Shown in pieces: positions 35,999 to 45,184 of a DNA stretch of 64,000 nt. Made by a program: the position numbers and the translations under genes. This DNA comes from Legionella_A sp963772805 (GTDB taxonomy: Bacteria > Pseudomonadota > Gammaproteobacteria > Legionellales > Legionellaceae): assembly GCA_963772805.1 (NCBI GenBank), contig CAVYYU010000005.1, forward strand, positions 124,001 through 188,000. Direction: 5' to 3'. The notes under the pieces were generated by a model that was given only the letters and a program-made list of their open reading frames with translations, did no database searches and was not told the DNA's origin. Each line of letters opens with the position of its first letter. Within the stretch, counting starts at the first letter, position 1.

Positions 35999-36696
35999 TG
36001 GCCAGAGATTATCGAAATAAAAATGCACCACGTCGTAATAATAACCGCACGTCCAGACAATTTATATTAGTGCTGGGAGCACTTTTATGTGGTTATTTGG
36101 TCTCTTCAGTATTTGACCCGGCGGCGTTAGGTGATTGGCTCAAAACTAATGTGCTTGCTAAACAGAATGACAAGGTTCCTGTCGCAGCAGCGCCTCGCGT
36201 GGCACAGACGGCTCAGTTGCCTAAACCTAAATTTGAATTTTATACCTTGCTCGCCAATGAGCATGCATCGGCTCCAGTTGTTGAAGCCAAGAGTGCAAAC
36301 ACAGCGGCTGCCGCTTTGTCAGCGCAGGCGGTCAAAGCATTGGCTACAAACTCCGCAACGACTCCAGCGAACAGGACAGCGACCGCCACAATAGCGATTG
36401 CAACCAGCAAAGGATTACCCCCTAAAGCTTTGGCGAGTACTCCTGTAGTGGTGAGTAAAGAATCCTACCTGGTGCAAATTGCATCATTTAAGAATAAACA
36501 AGACGCAGAGCGCATGAAAGCCTCATTGATCTTGAAAGGATTTACGGTAAATATTGCAACCGTAAATCAGCAACAAATCAATTGGTATCGAGTAATCATA
36601 GGGCCATTCAACTCACGGACGCAGGCTGAAAAAGCACAAGTGGCTATTGCTCGTAGTGAACATATTACGGGTATGATTCGAAAAATGGATGCTTGA
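35998..36696 (+). CDS. SPOR-domain protein, FtsN-like
   Basis: The 232-aa bitopic protein has a basic cytoplasmic tail (MARDYRNKNAPRRNNNRTSR), one transmembrane helix (FILVLGALLCGYLVSSVF), a long Ala/Thr-rich periplasmic linker and a C-terminal SPOR domain (YLVQIASFKNKQDAERMKA to GMIRKMDA) that binds denuded septal glycan. The layout is that of FtsN, and argS-ftsN order is found in several Gammaproteobacteria. The frame is open upstream to 35920, but the ATG at 35998, overlapping the argS stop, gives the proper N-terminus. Confidence 0.88.
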   Translation: MARDYRNKNAPRRNNNRTSRQFILVLGALLCGYLVSSVFDPAALGDWLKTNVLAKQNDKVPVAAAPRVAQTAQLPKPKFEFYTLLANEHASAPVVEAKSANTAAAALSAQAVKALATNSATTPANRTATATIAIATSKGLPPKALASTPVVVSKESYLVQIASFKNKQDAERMKASLILKGFTVNIATVNQQQINWYRVIIGPFNSRTQAEKAQVAIARSEHITGMIRKMDA

Positions 36697-36715
36697 AGCC
36701 CTTCTGTGAGCGTTT

Positions 36716-39157
36716 ATGTCAGCCACTTATTGTTTTTCCCTGCCCGGTATTCGTTGTGTCAATTGTGTTCAGCCTATAGAAAAGCTCCTGCGTAGCTGCG
36801 AAATCCTCGAAATTGAGGATTTCGCAGTTGATGTTGTTGAGAAGAAATTGACAGTGACGTTGGTCGACGAAGGGCATTCGCCCACAATGGTACGGCAATT
36901 TTTTCGTGATGCGTTAGACGACATTGGAGTGGAGTGCGTTGATGTTGATTTACCTGATGAGTCCACCTGGATAGTAAAAAAACTGCGTTCGCACTGGTTT
37001 CAAGGGTTTATTGGCACCAGCTCCGGCATTTCGCTACTGATTTTATCCCTCTTTAGCGGAGCACTTCCCATCGCCGCAATGGTTGCCATTGCTGCAAGCA
37101 GCACTGTTCTCACCCTTCTTTTGGGGGCGGAATCCTATATAGAATCGGTTAAAAAATTGTTTAAAACCGGTACGCTAACCATGGATACGCTGTTTTCAAT
37201 CAGTACTCTGACAGTCCTTATTGTGTCCACCACAGCATTTTTTATCCCCTGGCTGCCCATGATGTTTGATGCGGGTTTGTTGATTTTCGGCTTTCGTCAT
37301 GTGGGACTGGCAATTGAGGAATCAATCAAACAAAACATGGCATTAGGCGTGCGTTTTAAGGACCGTGTTCCTGATATTGTCAGGGTAATTATTAATGAAA
37401 CCCAGATTGATGAAAAGCTTATCAAGACTGTAAGCCCGGGAGATTTGCTGGTTATTGCAGCGGGGGAGCTCATTCCTGTCGATGGTTTGTGTGAGGTTGA
37501 TGAAGGGGTGGTGTTTGAAACAATTCTTACTGGTTCAACTCTCCCAAAGCGCGTTGCTCGAGGGGCACAGATGCTTGCAGGCATGTACTTGCCAAGCGAT
37601 GCGCCGCCTATGCATTTGCGGGTGACGGCGGCAGCAAAGGACTCCTATCTGGCGCGACTGGACAACCACATTATGCGTGCAAATTTTGAAAAGGCACCAC
37701 TAGAAACCCGAACGAATGAGATTTTACAGTATTTTATCCCGGTAGTGATTCTCGCGGCGGCCTTGTCAGGGGTCATCATCAGTAATTTTTTCCCGCTTGC
37801 CATTGCCATTCAATGTGCGGTGTCTGTTCTTGTATCCGCATGTCCCTGCACTTTGGGTTTCATCACGCCATTGGCGGTTAAAATAGGCATGAATAAAGCG
37901 GCTGAGCATGGCGTGCAGTTTAAAAGTGCGAAATCACTGCAGGAAGCAGAGCAGATTGAGCGGGTAGTGTTTGATTTGAATGGGACGTTAACCGCAGGTA
38001 TTCCTTCCGTGCGTCATTATGATGTTATGCCGGGCGTAAAAATAAGCCCGCGCGATTTGCTGGTGTATTGTGCCTTACTGGAGAAAAATTTATCCCATCC
38101 GGTGGCTAAGGCAATTTGTGAGTATGTGGGACAGAACGAAATTACGCCGGATGCGGCATTGAGCTTAACAGAACTTGATGCATCGAATCATTCGGGATTG
38201 TCAGCATTGATTAATGGTGAGCATTATACCTTGGGTAACCAGACCATCATGGCCGAAATAGGAGTTTATACCCATACCCTGCCAGATAATGTAAGGCCAA
38301 GAGCAGGTGATAATGTTATTTATCTGTCGCGCGCTAACACGGTTTTAGGCTATATCGTGCTAAGCGACCCGCTACGCGATGATGCCCGTCTTGCCATTGA
38401 TTCCTTAAAAGCATTGGATAAAGAAGTGTACATTTGTACGGGGGCGGATGAGGCCACTGCGTTGCGTTATGCAAGTGAGCTTGGAATTCCTGCGGCGAAT
38501 GTCAAAGCCGCTTGTGTGGGGCTTCACAAAAAAACATATATCGACGAGTTAAAACAGAATGGATGCCGGGTGGCCATGATTGGTGATGCCGCTAATGATG
38601 CACTGGCAATTGCCGCAAGTGATTTCGGTATAGCTGTTAACTCACGGGGTAGCGATGAAGTTACGCAACAGGAAGCCGGAGCGGTGATTCAGAGCGGCTC
38701 ATTGCTACCTATCGTTAGTGCCTTTGCTGTCGCTCAGAAAACAGTGGGAAATATTAAACAAAATTTGCTGCTGAGTTTGGGTTATAACATCGCGGCGGTG
38801 CTAGCCGCTGGCGGCGTGTTGTTGACCGTCGGCGTGACCCTAAATCCCGGAGTTGGTGTGGCGTTAATGATTTTCCAAAGCAGCCTGATTCTGCTCAATG
38901 CTTATCGTTTTAAGCAGCAAGGATTAGCTCATTTGCCGCAGTCCGCGGAAAACGTGCAAGAAGCGGGCAGTTATGGAGTGATGCAAGCCTGTATGCCAGC
39001 GAAGGGTGAGGGGTATCGGTTTAGTAGTACAGTTACTGATGACTATTCAGAACGTGCAACTGATTTTTCTCTTCTTTCCTCGTCCGTTGCAATGCGCCAC
39101 CTTCCGTCACAAGGGGATGAGGACGATGCGGGGCATGTGACAATGCCGGCAATCTAG
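36716..39157 (+). CDS. heavy-metal P-type ATPase with altered catalytic motifs
   Basis: The 813-aa protein has the P1B layout: an N-terminal HMA-like domain with GIRCVNC, membrane helices, actuator domain (GELIPVDG), the CPC metal motif in helix 6 (C376-P-C378, SACPCTLGF), a P-domain and two last helices. Several catalytic motifs are changed: the phosphorylation motif DKTGT reads DLNGT (D420 kept), TGES reads TGST, the TGD motif reads TGADE, and GDGxND reads GDAAND. The SHP motif of the N-domain remains (NLSHPVAKAI). Autophosphorylation may survive, but dephosphorylation (TGE glutamate) is doubtful. A Cu(I)-type substrate is suggested by CPC only. A C-terminal tail of about 70 residues is extra. 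Confidence 0.83.
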   Translation: MSATYCFSLPGIRCVNCVQPIEKLLRSCEILEIEDFAVDVVEKKLTVTLVDEGHSPTMVRQFFRDALDDIGVECVDVDLPDESTWIVKKLRSHWFQGFIGTSSGISLLILSLFSGALPIAAMVAIAASSTVLTLLLGAESYIESVKKLFKTGTLTMDTLFSISTLTVLIVSTTAFFIPWLPMMFDAGLLIFGFRHVGLAIEESIKQNMALGVRFKDRVPDIVRVIINETQIDEKLIKTVSPGDLLVIAAGELIPVDGLCEVDEGVVFETILTGSTLPKRVARGAQMLAGMYLPSDAPPMHLRVTAAAKDSYLARLDNHIMRANFEKAPLETRTNEILQYFIPVVILAAALSGVIISNFFPLAIAIQCAVSVLVSACPCTLGFITPLAVKIGMNKAAEHGVQFKSAKSLQEAEQIERVVFDLNGTLTAGIPSVRHYDVMPGVKISPRDLLVYCALLEKNLSHPVAKAICEYVGQNEITPDAALSLTELDASNHSGLSALINGEHYTLGNQTIMAEIGVYTHTLPDNVRPRAGDNVIYLSRANTVLGYIVLSDPLRDDARLAIDSLKALDKEVYICTGADEATALRYASELGIPAANVKAACVGLHKKTYIDELKQNGCRVAMIGDAANDALAIAASDFGIAVNSRGSDEVTQQEAGAVIQSGSLLPIVSAFAVAQKTVGNIKQNLLLSLGYNIAAVLAAGGVLLTVGVTLNPGVGVALMIFQSSLILLNAYRFKQQGLAHLPQSAENVQEAGSYGVMQACMPAKGEGYRFSSTVTDDYSERATDFSLLSSSVAMRHLPSQGDEDDAGHVTMPAI
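36796..36827. repeat. perfect 13-bp inverted repeat inside the P-type ATPase gene
   Basis: CTGCGAAATCCTC (36796-36808) and GAGGATTTCGCAG (36815-36827) pair fully around a 6-nt loop, about 80 nt into the coding sequence. Such a long exact stem is unusual inside a gene and could slow translation or mark a binding site. Confidence 0.6.
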
Positions 39158-39492
39158 CGGTTAATTGTCACGCAAATATTCCCTGCATTTTTAACGGCAT
39201 CCGGTTTACTAACACTCACAGAAACGTGTGTTACCTTAAATTCATCTTTTAACAATTGCACTATTTTCTCTGCGACAGTTTCAATCAAGATAAAGGTATT
39301 TGACTCGACGAAGGTCGTTACGCGTTGGCATAACTGATCATAATCAATCGTGTTAGCCAGCTCATTGTTGCAGGTGCTAAAGTCAGTCTCGATGCTGATG
39401 TCGATTGACAGACGTTGCAAAATCCGTTGCTCCCAAGCATGTATGCCAATGTGTGTGGTCATACGCAGGGCTGAAATTTCTAGTTTGTCCAT
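39154..39492 (-). CDS. folB: dihydroneopterin aldolase
   Basis: The 112-aa protein begins MDKLEISALRMTTHIGIHAW and carries the FolB pattern: IGIHAWEQR with the E of the active site, TIDYDQLCQRV, and LIETVAEKIVQLL with the conserved glutamate, then VSVSKPDA. The enzyme cleaves 7,8-dihydroneopterin to 6-hydroxymethyl-dihydropterin in folate synthesis; many FolB proteins also epimerise. The 3' end overlaps the end of the convergent P-type ATPase gene by 4 bp. Confidence 0.92.
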   Translation of the reverse strand: MDKLEISALRMTTHIGIHAWEQRILQRLSIDISIETDFSTCNNELANTIDYDQLCQRVTTFVESNTFILIETVAEKIVQLLKDEFKVTHVSVSVSKPDAVKNAGNICVTINR

Positions 39493-39682
39493 GATGTTCC
39501 TGATCGGTAAGTTGGTAATAATGAATATTACATTTTTTGATAATAATGAAGCTTATTTTAGGAAACATAAAAACCCCATTTATCCATTTCAAGAAGTATA
39601 GCTTACCATCCACTACCAAAAAACCCGAATCATAATCGACAAAATATAGCGCATTTTATCGCCATCCCCTCTGCGTTCATGT

Positions 39683-40072
39683 TTGTCCTGCTATTTGTGG
39701 TATACAGTTCCAAATCACCAACATATATATGAGTGGTTTAAAAAAGAAGCTATACAAGGGTTTTCCTCTGCACAACGTAATCTTGGAATGTGTTATGACG
39801 TTGTGACAAATGATACAGAAAACAATGAAATTATTGAGTTAATTCTTAAGGTTAATCAGGCTAGAGGCGAAAATAATTTAAATGATACCTTAACTATAAT
39901 AAATAACCCGCGTATGGATAAGGCTTATGAAAAAAGTGCATCAACGCCTGGCATTGTTACATTGACGGGTTCATATCTTGGTTTATTTAATTCAAAAGAA
40001 CAAAGAAAGCGTGGAGTTGATCAGGAATTTGCTAGTAAATACGCCAATCTCAGAGTGCACATCCCTGATTAA
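39683..40072 (+). CDS. short Sel1-repeat-like ORF, probably a gene remnant
   Basis: A 129-aa ORF from a TTG codon. Near the N-terminus it contains one Sel1-like repeat (WFKKEAIQGFSSAQRNLGMCYD), shown here in parts: WFKKEAIQG and SAQRNLGMCYD. The rest is unrecognised, with a small hydrophobic stretch GIVTLTGSYLGLF. There is no ATG near the start and no clear ribosome binding site, and Sel1 proteins normally have several repeats, so this is probably the tail of a larger decayed gene. Sel1 proteins are common in Legionella-type bacteria and often face the host. Confidence 0.4.
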   Translation: MSCYLWYTVPNHQHIYEWFKKEAIQGFSSAQRNLGMCYDVVTNDTENNEIIELILKVNQARGENNLNDTLTIINNPRMDKAYEKSASTPGIVTLTGSYLGLFNSKEQRKRGVDQEFASKYANLRVHIPD

Positions 40073-40270
40073 GAAATCAGGATCTTAATAAAGCAGGGAT
40101 TCGTTGATTAATACTCCCGTAACTAAGAGTGCTTGTTACCGAGAGCGACCGTCGAGGCGCGATTATTCCGCTAGCATCAAAAAAAATATAGACTGGGCGC
40201 TGGTTGACTAATACTGACATTAACTTATTATTACCGCTTATAAATTAACAGTAATAAATAAGAGAACATT

Positions 40271-43200
40271 ATGCCAGACACGGAAATGAAGGAATCCAAC
40301 GATCGACATGAGCAACCCACAATAAAACTAGCATCAAAACTGGCAATGTTAAACCCACAAGACTTATTGACCCAATTATCGATACTAGAACCCGATATAC
40401 AAGTTTTAGAATTATGCTTGTTTAAAAGTAAAAAACTGGCACTAGCGATTGTAAAAGACGAGAAAAATAGCTTGCCGTGCATCATGCTTGAGTTGTTTGC
40501 AACGTACATAAAAAATAATCCAAAAGAAATACTCGCCTTTTTAAAAACGCAAGATATATATGGCGCCTCAATAGGTCATTGGATTTTATTATTGCAGGAT
40601 GAAGCAACAACCATGCTGTATTTAAACATGCTTTTAGATTTATCAAAAAACAACCCAAAAGAAGTATTAGACATTTTAGAAATTCAGATAACGTCAGTGC
40701 CAGCATCAGGATTAAAAACGTTTATTTTAGGCGCAGCTATCGGCGAATTGATTGCTTGTCAAACTCCGCCACGAAGTTATCAACTATTTTTCAAGTTACT
40801 GAAAACTTTAGCATCCTCTAATCTAAATGGAGTATTTCAAATTTTGATGGCCAAATTCTCCACCGGCGATACCATCAGCCATTGGCTAGCGCATAAGCAA
40901 GATGCTGAAACTAACCAGCTATTTTTAAAGCTCCTTGCCAATCTAGCGACAAACAATCCGAGTGAGGCCTTGGCAATTTTGGCACTCCAGAATAAAGGAG
41001 GCGAGACAATCGGCCATTCGATAGCGTATGAGCAAGATGCTGAAACTAACCGGCTATTTTTAAAAGAGCTTGCCAATCTAGCGACAAACAATCCGAAAGA
41101 CGTCTTGGCAATTTTGGCACTCCAGAATAAAGTAGGCGAGACAATCGGCCATTGGATGGCGCATAAGCACGATGCTGAAACTAACCAGCTATTTTTAAAA
41201 CTCCTTGCCAGTCTAGCGATAAACAATCTGAAAGACGTCTTGGCAATTTTAGTATCCGAAACAAAAGGGGGTTATACTATCGGCGGTTTGATAGTACATA
41301 AGCAAGGTGCTGAAACTAACCAGCTATTTTTAAAAGTGCTTGCCAATCTAGCGACACACAATCCGAAAGACGTCTTGGCAATTTTAGCATCCCAAGGAAA
41401 ATCAGGTGAGACAATCGGCCATTCGATAGCGTATGAGCAAGATGCTGAAACTAACCGGCTATTTTTAAAAGAGCTTGCCAATCTAGCGACAAACAATCCG
41501 AAAGACGTCTTGGCAATTTTGGCACTCCAGAATAAAGTAGGCGAGACAATCGGCCATTGGATGGCGCATAAGCACGATGCTGAAACTAACCAGCTATTTT
41601 TAAAACTCCTTGCCAGTCTAGCGACAAACAATCTGAAAGACGTCTTGGCAATTTTAGTATCCGAAACAAAATGGGGTTATACTATCAGCCATTGGCTAGC
41701 GCATAAGCAAGATGCTGAAACTAACCAGCTATTTTTAAAGCTCCTTGCCAATCTAGCGACAAACAATCCGAGTGAGGCCTTGGCAATTTTGGCACTCCAG
41801 AATAAAGGAGGCGAGACAATCGGCCATTCGATAGCGTATGAGCAAGATGCTGAAACTAACCGGCTATTTTTAAAAGAGCTTGCCAATCTAGCGACAAACA
41901 ATCCGAAAGACGTCTTGGCAATTTTGGCACTCCAGAATAAAGTAGGCGAGACAATCGGCCATTGGATGGCGCATAAGCACGATGCTGAAACTAACCAGCT
42001 ATTTTTAAAACTCCTTGCCAGTCTAGCGATAAACAATCTGAAAGACGTCTTGGCAATTTTAGTATCCGAAACAAAAGGGGGTTATACTATCGGCGGTTTG
42101 ATAGTACATAAGCAAGGTGCTGAAACTAACCAGCTATTTTTAAAAGTGCTTGCCAATCTAGCGACACACAATCCGAAAGACGTCTTGGCAATTTTAGCAT
42201 CCCAAGGAAAATCAGGTGAGACAATCGGCCATTCGATAGCGTATGAGCAAGATGCTGAAACTAACCGGCTATTTTTAAAAGAGCTTGCCAATCTAGCGAC
42301 AAACAATCCGAAAGACGTCTTGGCAATTTTGGCACTCCAGAATAAAGTAGGCGAGACAATCGGCCATTGGATGGCGCATAAGCACGATGCTGAAACTAAC
42401 CAGCTATTTTTAAAACTCCTTGCCAGTCTAGCGACAAACAATCTGAAAGACGTCTTGGCAATTTTAGTATCCGAAACAAAATGGGGTTATACTATCGGCG
42501 GTTTGATAGTACATAAGCCAGATGCTGAAACTCAGCATCCGTATTTAAACCTGCTGGCTAATTTAGCTAAAAGCAATCCTAATGAGGTCTTGGCAATTTT
42601 AGCATCCCAAGGAAAATCTGGCGATACAATCAACCATTGGCTAGCGCATAAGCAAGGTGCTGAAACTAAGCAGCTATTTTTAAAAATCCTTGTCAATCTA
42701 GCGACAAACAATCCGAATGACGCCTTGGGAACTTTGGCACTCCAGAATAAAGTAGGCGAGACAATCGGCCATTGGCTCGCGTATAAGCAAGATGCTGAAA
42801 CTAACCAGCTATTTTTAAACGTGCTTGCCAATCTAGCGACACACAATCCGAAAGACGTCTTGGCAATTTTAGCATCCCAAGGAAAATCAGGTGAGACAAT
42901 CGGCCATTGGCTAGCGTATAAGCAAGATGCTGAAACTAACCAGCTATTTTTAAACGTGCTTGCCAATCTAGCTAAAAGCAATCCGAAAGAGGTCTTGGCA
43001 ATTTTAGCAACCAAGGAGAAAACAGGCGATACAATCAACCATTGGCTAGCGCATAAGCAAGGTGCTGAAACTAATCAGCACTTTTTAAAAGTGCTTGCTA
43101 ATCTAGCTAAAAGCAATCCGCAAGAGGTCTTGGCAATTTTAGTATCCGAAACAAAAGGGGGTTATACTATCGGCGGTTTGATAGTACATAAGCCAGATGC

Positions 43201-43948
43201 TGAAACTAACCAGCACTTTTTAAAAGTGCTTGCCAATCTAGCGACACACAATCCGAAAGACGTCTTGGCAATTTTAGCATCCCAAGGAAAAGCAGGTGAG
43301 ACAATCGGCGATTCTATGATTTGTACAATGAAGGATAAAAAGGTGGGGGGCAATATTGAAATATTAACGTTATACACTGATCTATTAGATTTGCTAAAGG
43401 ACACCAAACTAAAAAGCTATTTTTTAGAGATGTGTAAAATGCATTCTACAGCAGGAAAATTAATTGATTTCATATCAACTGAACCTAAATACGCTCTAGA
43501 AAAATTAGACTTGGTAAAGCGAGTGTTAACTAAAGAGTCTTTACTAAACACAGTCTTTAAACTGCCAACCATAGAACAAAAAAAATATGATGAAAGCAGC
43601 TTCACGCTATTTAAAAAACGACCAAAGGGTAACTTGGATACAATAGAAAAATACATGAAGGAAATGCAAGCCTATATGAGAATGAATCCATTCAAACAGG
43701 TTTCTAGTTCCACCGGGGCGCAAAGTGTTGGTAAGCTGTCGACGAGTATGCCGGCTAATACAGCACGATATGAATACAAATTAAATGAAGAAGATTCATT
43801 AGCGCTAGATGACAGCCAACCATTGCTTGAATTTGCTAATTCTCGAAAAAATATTAATTTTTTTCAATCGAGTACTGATGTTTCTGATAGTGAGGCTGGA
43901 TGTGAGGAACGTAAAAGCAATCTGCGACAAAGGGCACGTCCGTCCTGA
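40271..43948 (+). CDS. giant 45-aa-repeat protein, 1225 aa, function unknown
   Basis: The protein has three parts: an N-terminal region (about 1-210) with two or three diverged repeats; eighteen near-identical 45-aa repeats (residues 211-1020); and a C-terminal region of about 205 residues without repeats. A repeat reads DAETNQLFLKLLANLATNNP, then KDVLAILASQGKSGETIGHW, then LAHKQ, i.e. helix-turn-helix units like a HEAT/ARM-type solenoid. The tail is rich in Ser, Asp and Glu (STDVSDSEAGCEERKSN). There is no signal peptide. Solenoids of this kind usually bind proteins; in a Legionella-like organism a secreted effector is plausible but unproven. AGAGAAC precedes the ATG. The gene stands alone. 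Confidence 0.8.
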   Translation: MPDTEMKESNDRHEQPTIKLASKLAMLNPQDLLTQLSILEPDIQVLELCLFKSKKLALAIVKDEKNSLPCIMLELFATYIKNNPKEILAFLKTQDIYGASIGHWILLLQDEATTMLYLNMLLDLSKNNPKEVLDILEIQITSVPASGLKTFILGAAIGELIACQTPPRSYQLFFKLLKTLASSNLNGVFQILMAKFSTGDTISHWLAHKQDAETNQLFLKLLANLATNNPSEALAILALQNKGGETIGHSIAYEQDAETNRLFLKELANLATNNPKDVLAILALQNKVGETIGHWMAHKHDAETNQLFLKLLASLAINNLKDVLAILVSETKGGYTIGGLIVHKQGAETNQLFLKVLANLATHNPKDVLAILASQGKSGETIGHSIAYEQDAETNRLFLKELANLATNNPKDVLAILALQNKVGETIGHWMAHKHDAETNQLFLKLLASLATNNLKDVLAILVSETKWGYTISHWLAHKQDAETNQLFLKLLANLATNNPSEALAILALQNKGGETIGHSIAYEQDAETNRLFLKELANLATNNPKDVLAILALQNKVGETIGHWMAHKHDAETNQLFLKLLASLAINNLKDVLAILVSETKGGYTIGGLIVHKQGAETNQLFLKVLANLATHNPKDVLAILASQGKSGETIGHSIAYEQDAETNRLFLKELANLATNNPKDVLAILALQNKVGETIGHWMAHKHDAETNQLFLKLLASLATNNLKDVLAILVSETKWGYTIGGLIVHKPDAETQHPYLNLLANLAKSNPNEVLAILASQGKSGDTINHWLAHKQGAETKQLFLKILVNLATNNPNDALGTLALQNKVGETIGHWLAYKQDAETNQLFLNVLANLATHNPKDVLAILASQGKSGETIGHWLAYKQDAETNQLFLNVLANLAKSNPKEVLAILATKEKTGDTINHWLAHKQGAETNQHFLKVLANLAKSNPQEVLAILVSETKGGYTIGGLIVHKPDAETNQHFLKVLANLATHNPKDVLAILASQGKAGETIGDSMICTMKDKKVGGNIEILTLYTDLLDLLKDTKLKSYFLEMCKMHSTAGKLIDFISTEPKYALEKLDLVKRVLTKESLLNTVFKLPTIEQKKYDESSFTLFKKRPKGNLDTIEKYMKEMQAYMRMNPFKQVSSSTGAQSVGKLSTSMPANTARYEYKLNEEDSLALDDSQPLLEFANSRKNINFFQSSTDVSDSEAGCEERKSNLRQRARPS
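40874..42496 (+). repeat. 810-bp tandem duplication, apparently perfect
   Basis: The sequence 40874-41686 reappears at 41684-42496 with no difference that I could find line by line. The period is 810 bp, exactly six 135-bp units. It keeps the reading frame. Such identity points to a very recent duplication within the repeat gene. Confidence 0.85.
40901..43330 (+). repeat. eighteen tandem 135-bp repeats
   Basis: Units begin at GATGCTGAAACT or GGTGCTGAAACT. The first is at 40901 and the last at 43196, exactly 17 periods of 135 bp apart. Units 1-12 are two identical sixes; units 13-18 are more varied (e.g. AAAAGCAATCC instead of ACAAACAATCC). All encode the 45-aa repeat of the surrounding gene. 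Confidence 0.9.
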
Positions 43949-44116
43949 AGTTTAATTTTAACCGCAGTGACGTAGATTACAGCATCGTGGTTCATACTTG
44001 ATTATGCACTCAATAATTCCACGCAAGGATCAACTTTACGCCTTTTGTCCAAGTGCAGTCGTTCTTTATTCCGTGCTAAAATTCATGCCTTGTCTTGATT
44101 TAAGAGCGGATTTGTT

Positions 44117-45184
44117 ATGGTTGATGTAAGTGAGTCGGTATTTATTCGCAGTTTACAAAGAAAAACAGTGGCGCGCACCCCAGTCTGGATGATGCGCCAG
44201 GCAGGGCGATATTTGCCTGAATACCGACAAGTGCGGGCGCAGGCTGGTGATTTTTTAAGTTTATGCAAAAATCCCGAGTTGGCTTGTGAGGTCACGCTGC
44301 AGCCCTTACGACGCTTCGCCTTGGATGCCGCTATTTTGTTTTCCGATATTCTCACCATCCCTGATGCTATGGGCTTGGGCCTTTATTTTGCAGAAGGCGA
44401 GGGGCCCTGTTTTAGTAATCCCATTCGCACGGCCGCCCAGATTGAGAATTTGCCTATTCCCACCCCGACTGGTGAGCTTGGGTATGTGATGGATGCGGTA
44501 CGTTTGATTCGTCGTGAAATGCCCACTGAATTGCCATTGATTGGTTTTGCCGGCAGTCCGTGGACGCTCGCATGCTACATGGTAGAGGGGGGCAGCAGCC
44601 GTGAATTTAAGCGCATTTTGCAGCTAATCTACAGTGAGCCGCAAGCGGCGCATCAATTACTGGCTAAACTGGCAACCTCTGTCAGCACTTACCTGAGCGA
44701 ACAGGTGCAAGCCGGTGTGAATGCGTTGATGATATTTGATACTTGGGGCGGCATTCTCACCCCGCGCAACTACCAGCATTTTTCGCTGAATTATATGGCC
44801 ACTATCGTGCAGCAGTTAAAAGCGGAGCATCCGCATATTCCTATTATTCTATTTACCAAGGGGGGCGGGCAATGGTTGCCGCAAATCGCTGACACGGGAT
44901 GCGATGCGCTGGGCATCGACTGGACGTGCGATCTTGCAATTGCCCGTGCGCAGGTAGGTCAACGTGTGGCCTTGCAAGGCAATCTTGATCCAGCGGTAAT
45001 GCGTACTTCCCCTCAATGCATTCGCAGCCAGGTTAAAGACGTATTGGCTTCCTTTGGGCAAGGTTCTGGTCATGTATTTAATTTAGGCCATGGCATAACG
45101 CCCGATGTACCGCCTGAGCATGTTGCGGCCATGGTCGAGGCTGTTCATGAGTTTAGCCCGGCCTATCACCATGCTGCCTTATGA
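44117..45184 (+). CDS. hemE: uroporphyrinogen decarboxylase
   Basis: The 355-aa enzyme removes four acetate carboxyls from uroporphyrinogen III to make coproporphyrinogen in heme synthesis. The signature RTPVWMMRQAGRYLPEYR lies near the N-terminus, followed by FSDILTIPDAMGLGL, and the second motif GFAGSPWTLACYMVEGGSS in the middle. Length and start (MVDVSESVFIRSLQ) are typical. The stop overlaps the start of the next gene by 4 bp (ATGA), so the hydrolase gene is translationally coupled. Confidence 0.97.
   Translation: MVDVSESVFIRSLQRKTVARTPVWMMRQAGRYLPEYRQVRAQAGDFLSLCKNPELACEVTLQPLRRFALDAAILFSDILTIPDAMGLGLYFAEGEGPCFSNPIRTAAQIENLPIPTPTGELGYVMDAVRLIRREMPTELPLIGFAGSPWTLACYMVEGGSSREFKRILQLIYSEPQAAHQLLAKLATSVSTYLSEQVQAGVNALMIFDTWGGILTPRNYQHFSLNYMATIVQQLKAEHPHIPIILFTKGGGQWLPQIADTGCDALGIDWTCDLAIARAQVGQRVALQGNLDPAVMRTSPQCIRSQVKDVLASFGQGSGHVFNLGHGITPDVPPEHVAAMVEAVHEFSPAYHHAAL

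Noticed and set aside
40901..43330. CRISPR-like array
   Set aside because: The repeats are 135 bp, contiguous, in frame and without unique spacers; no cas genes are present.
40837..43407. Several long minus-strand ORFs opposite the repeat gene
   Set aside because: They are antisense mirrors of the 135-bp repeats, start and stop with the repeat period, and have no own ribosome binding sites; the plus-strand 1225-aa frame covers all of them.
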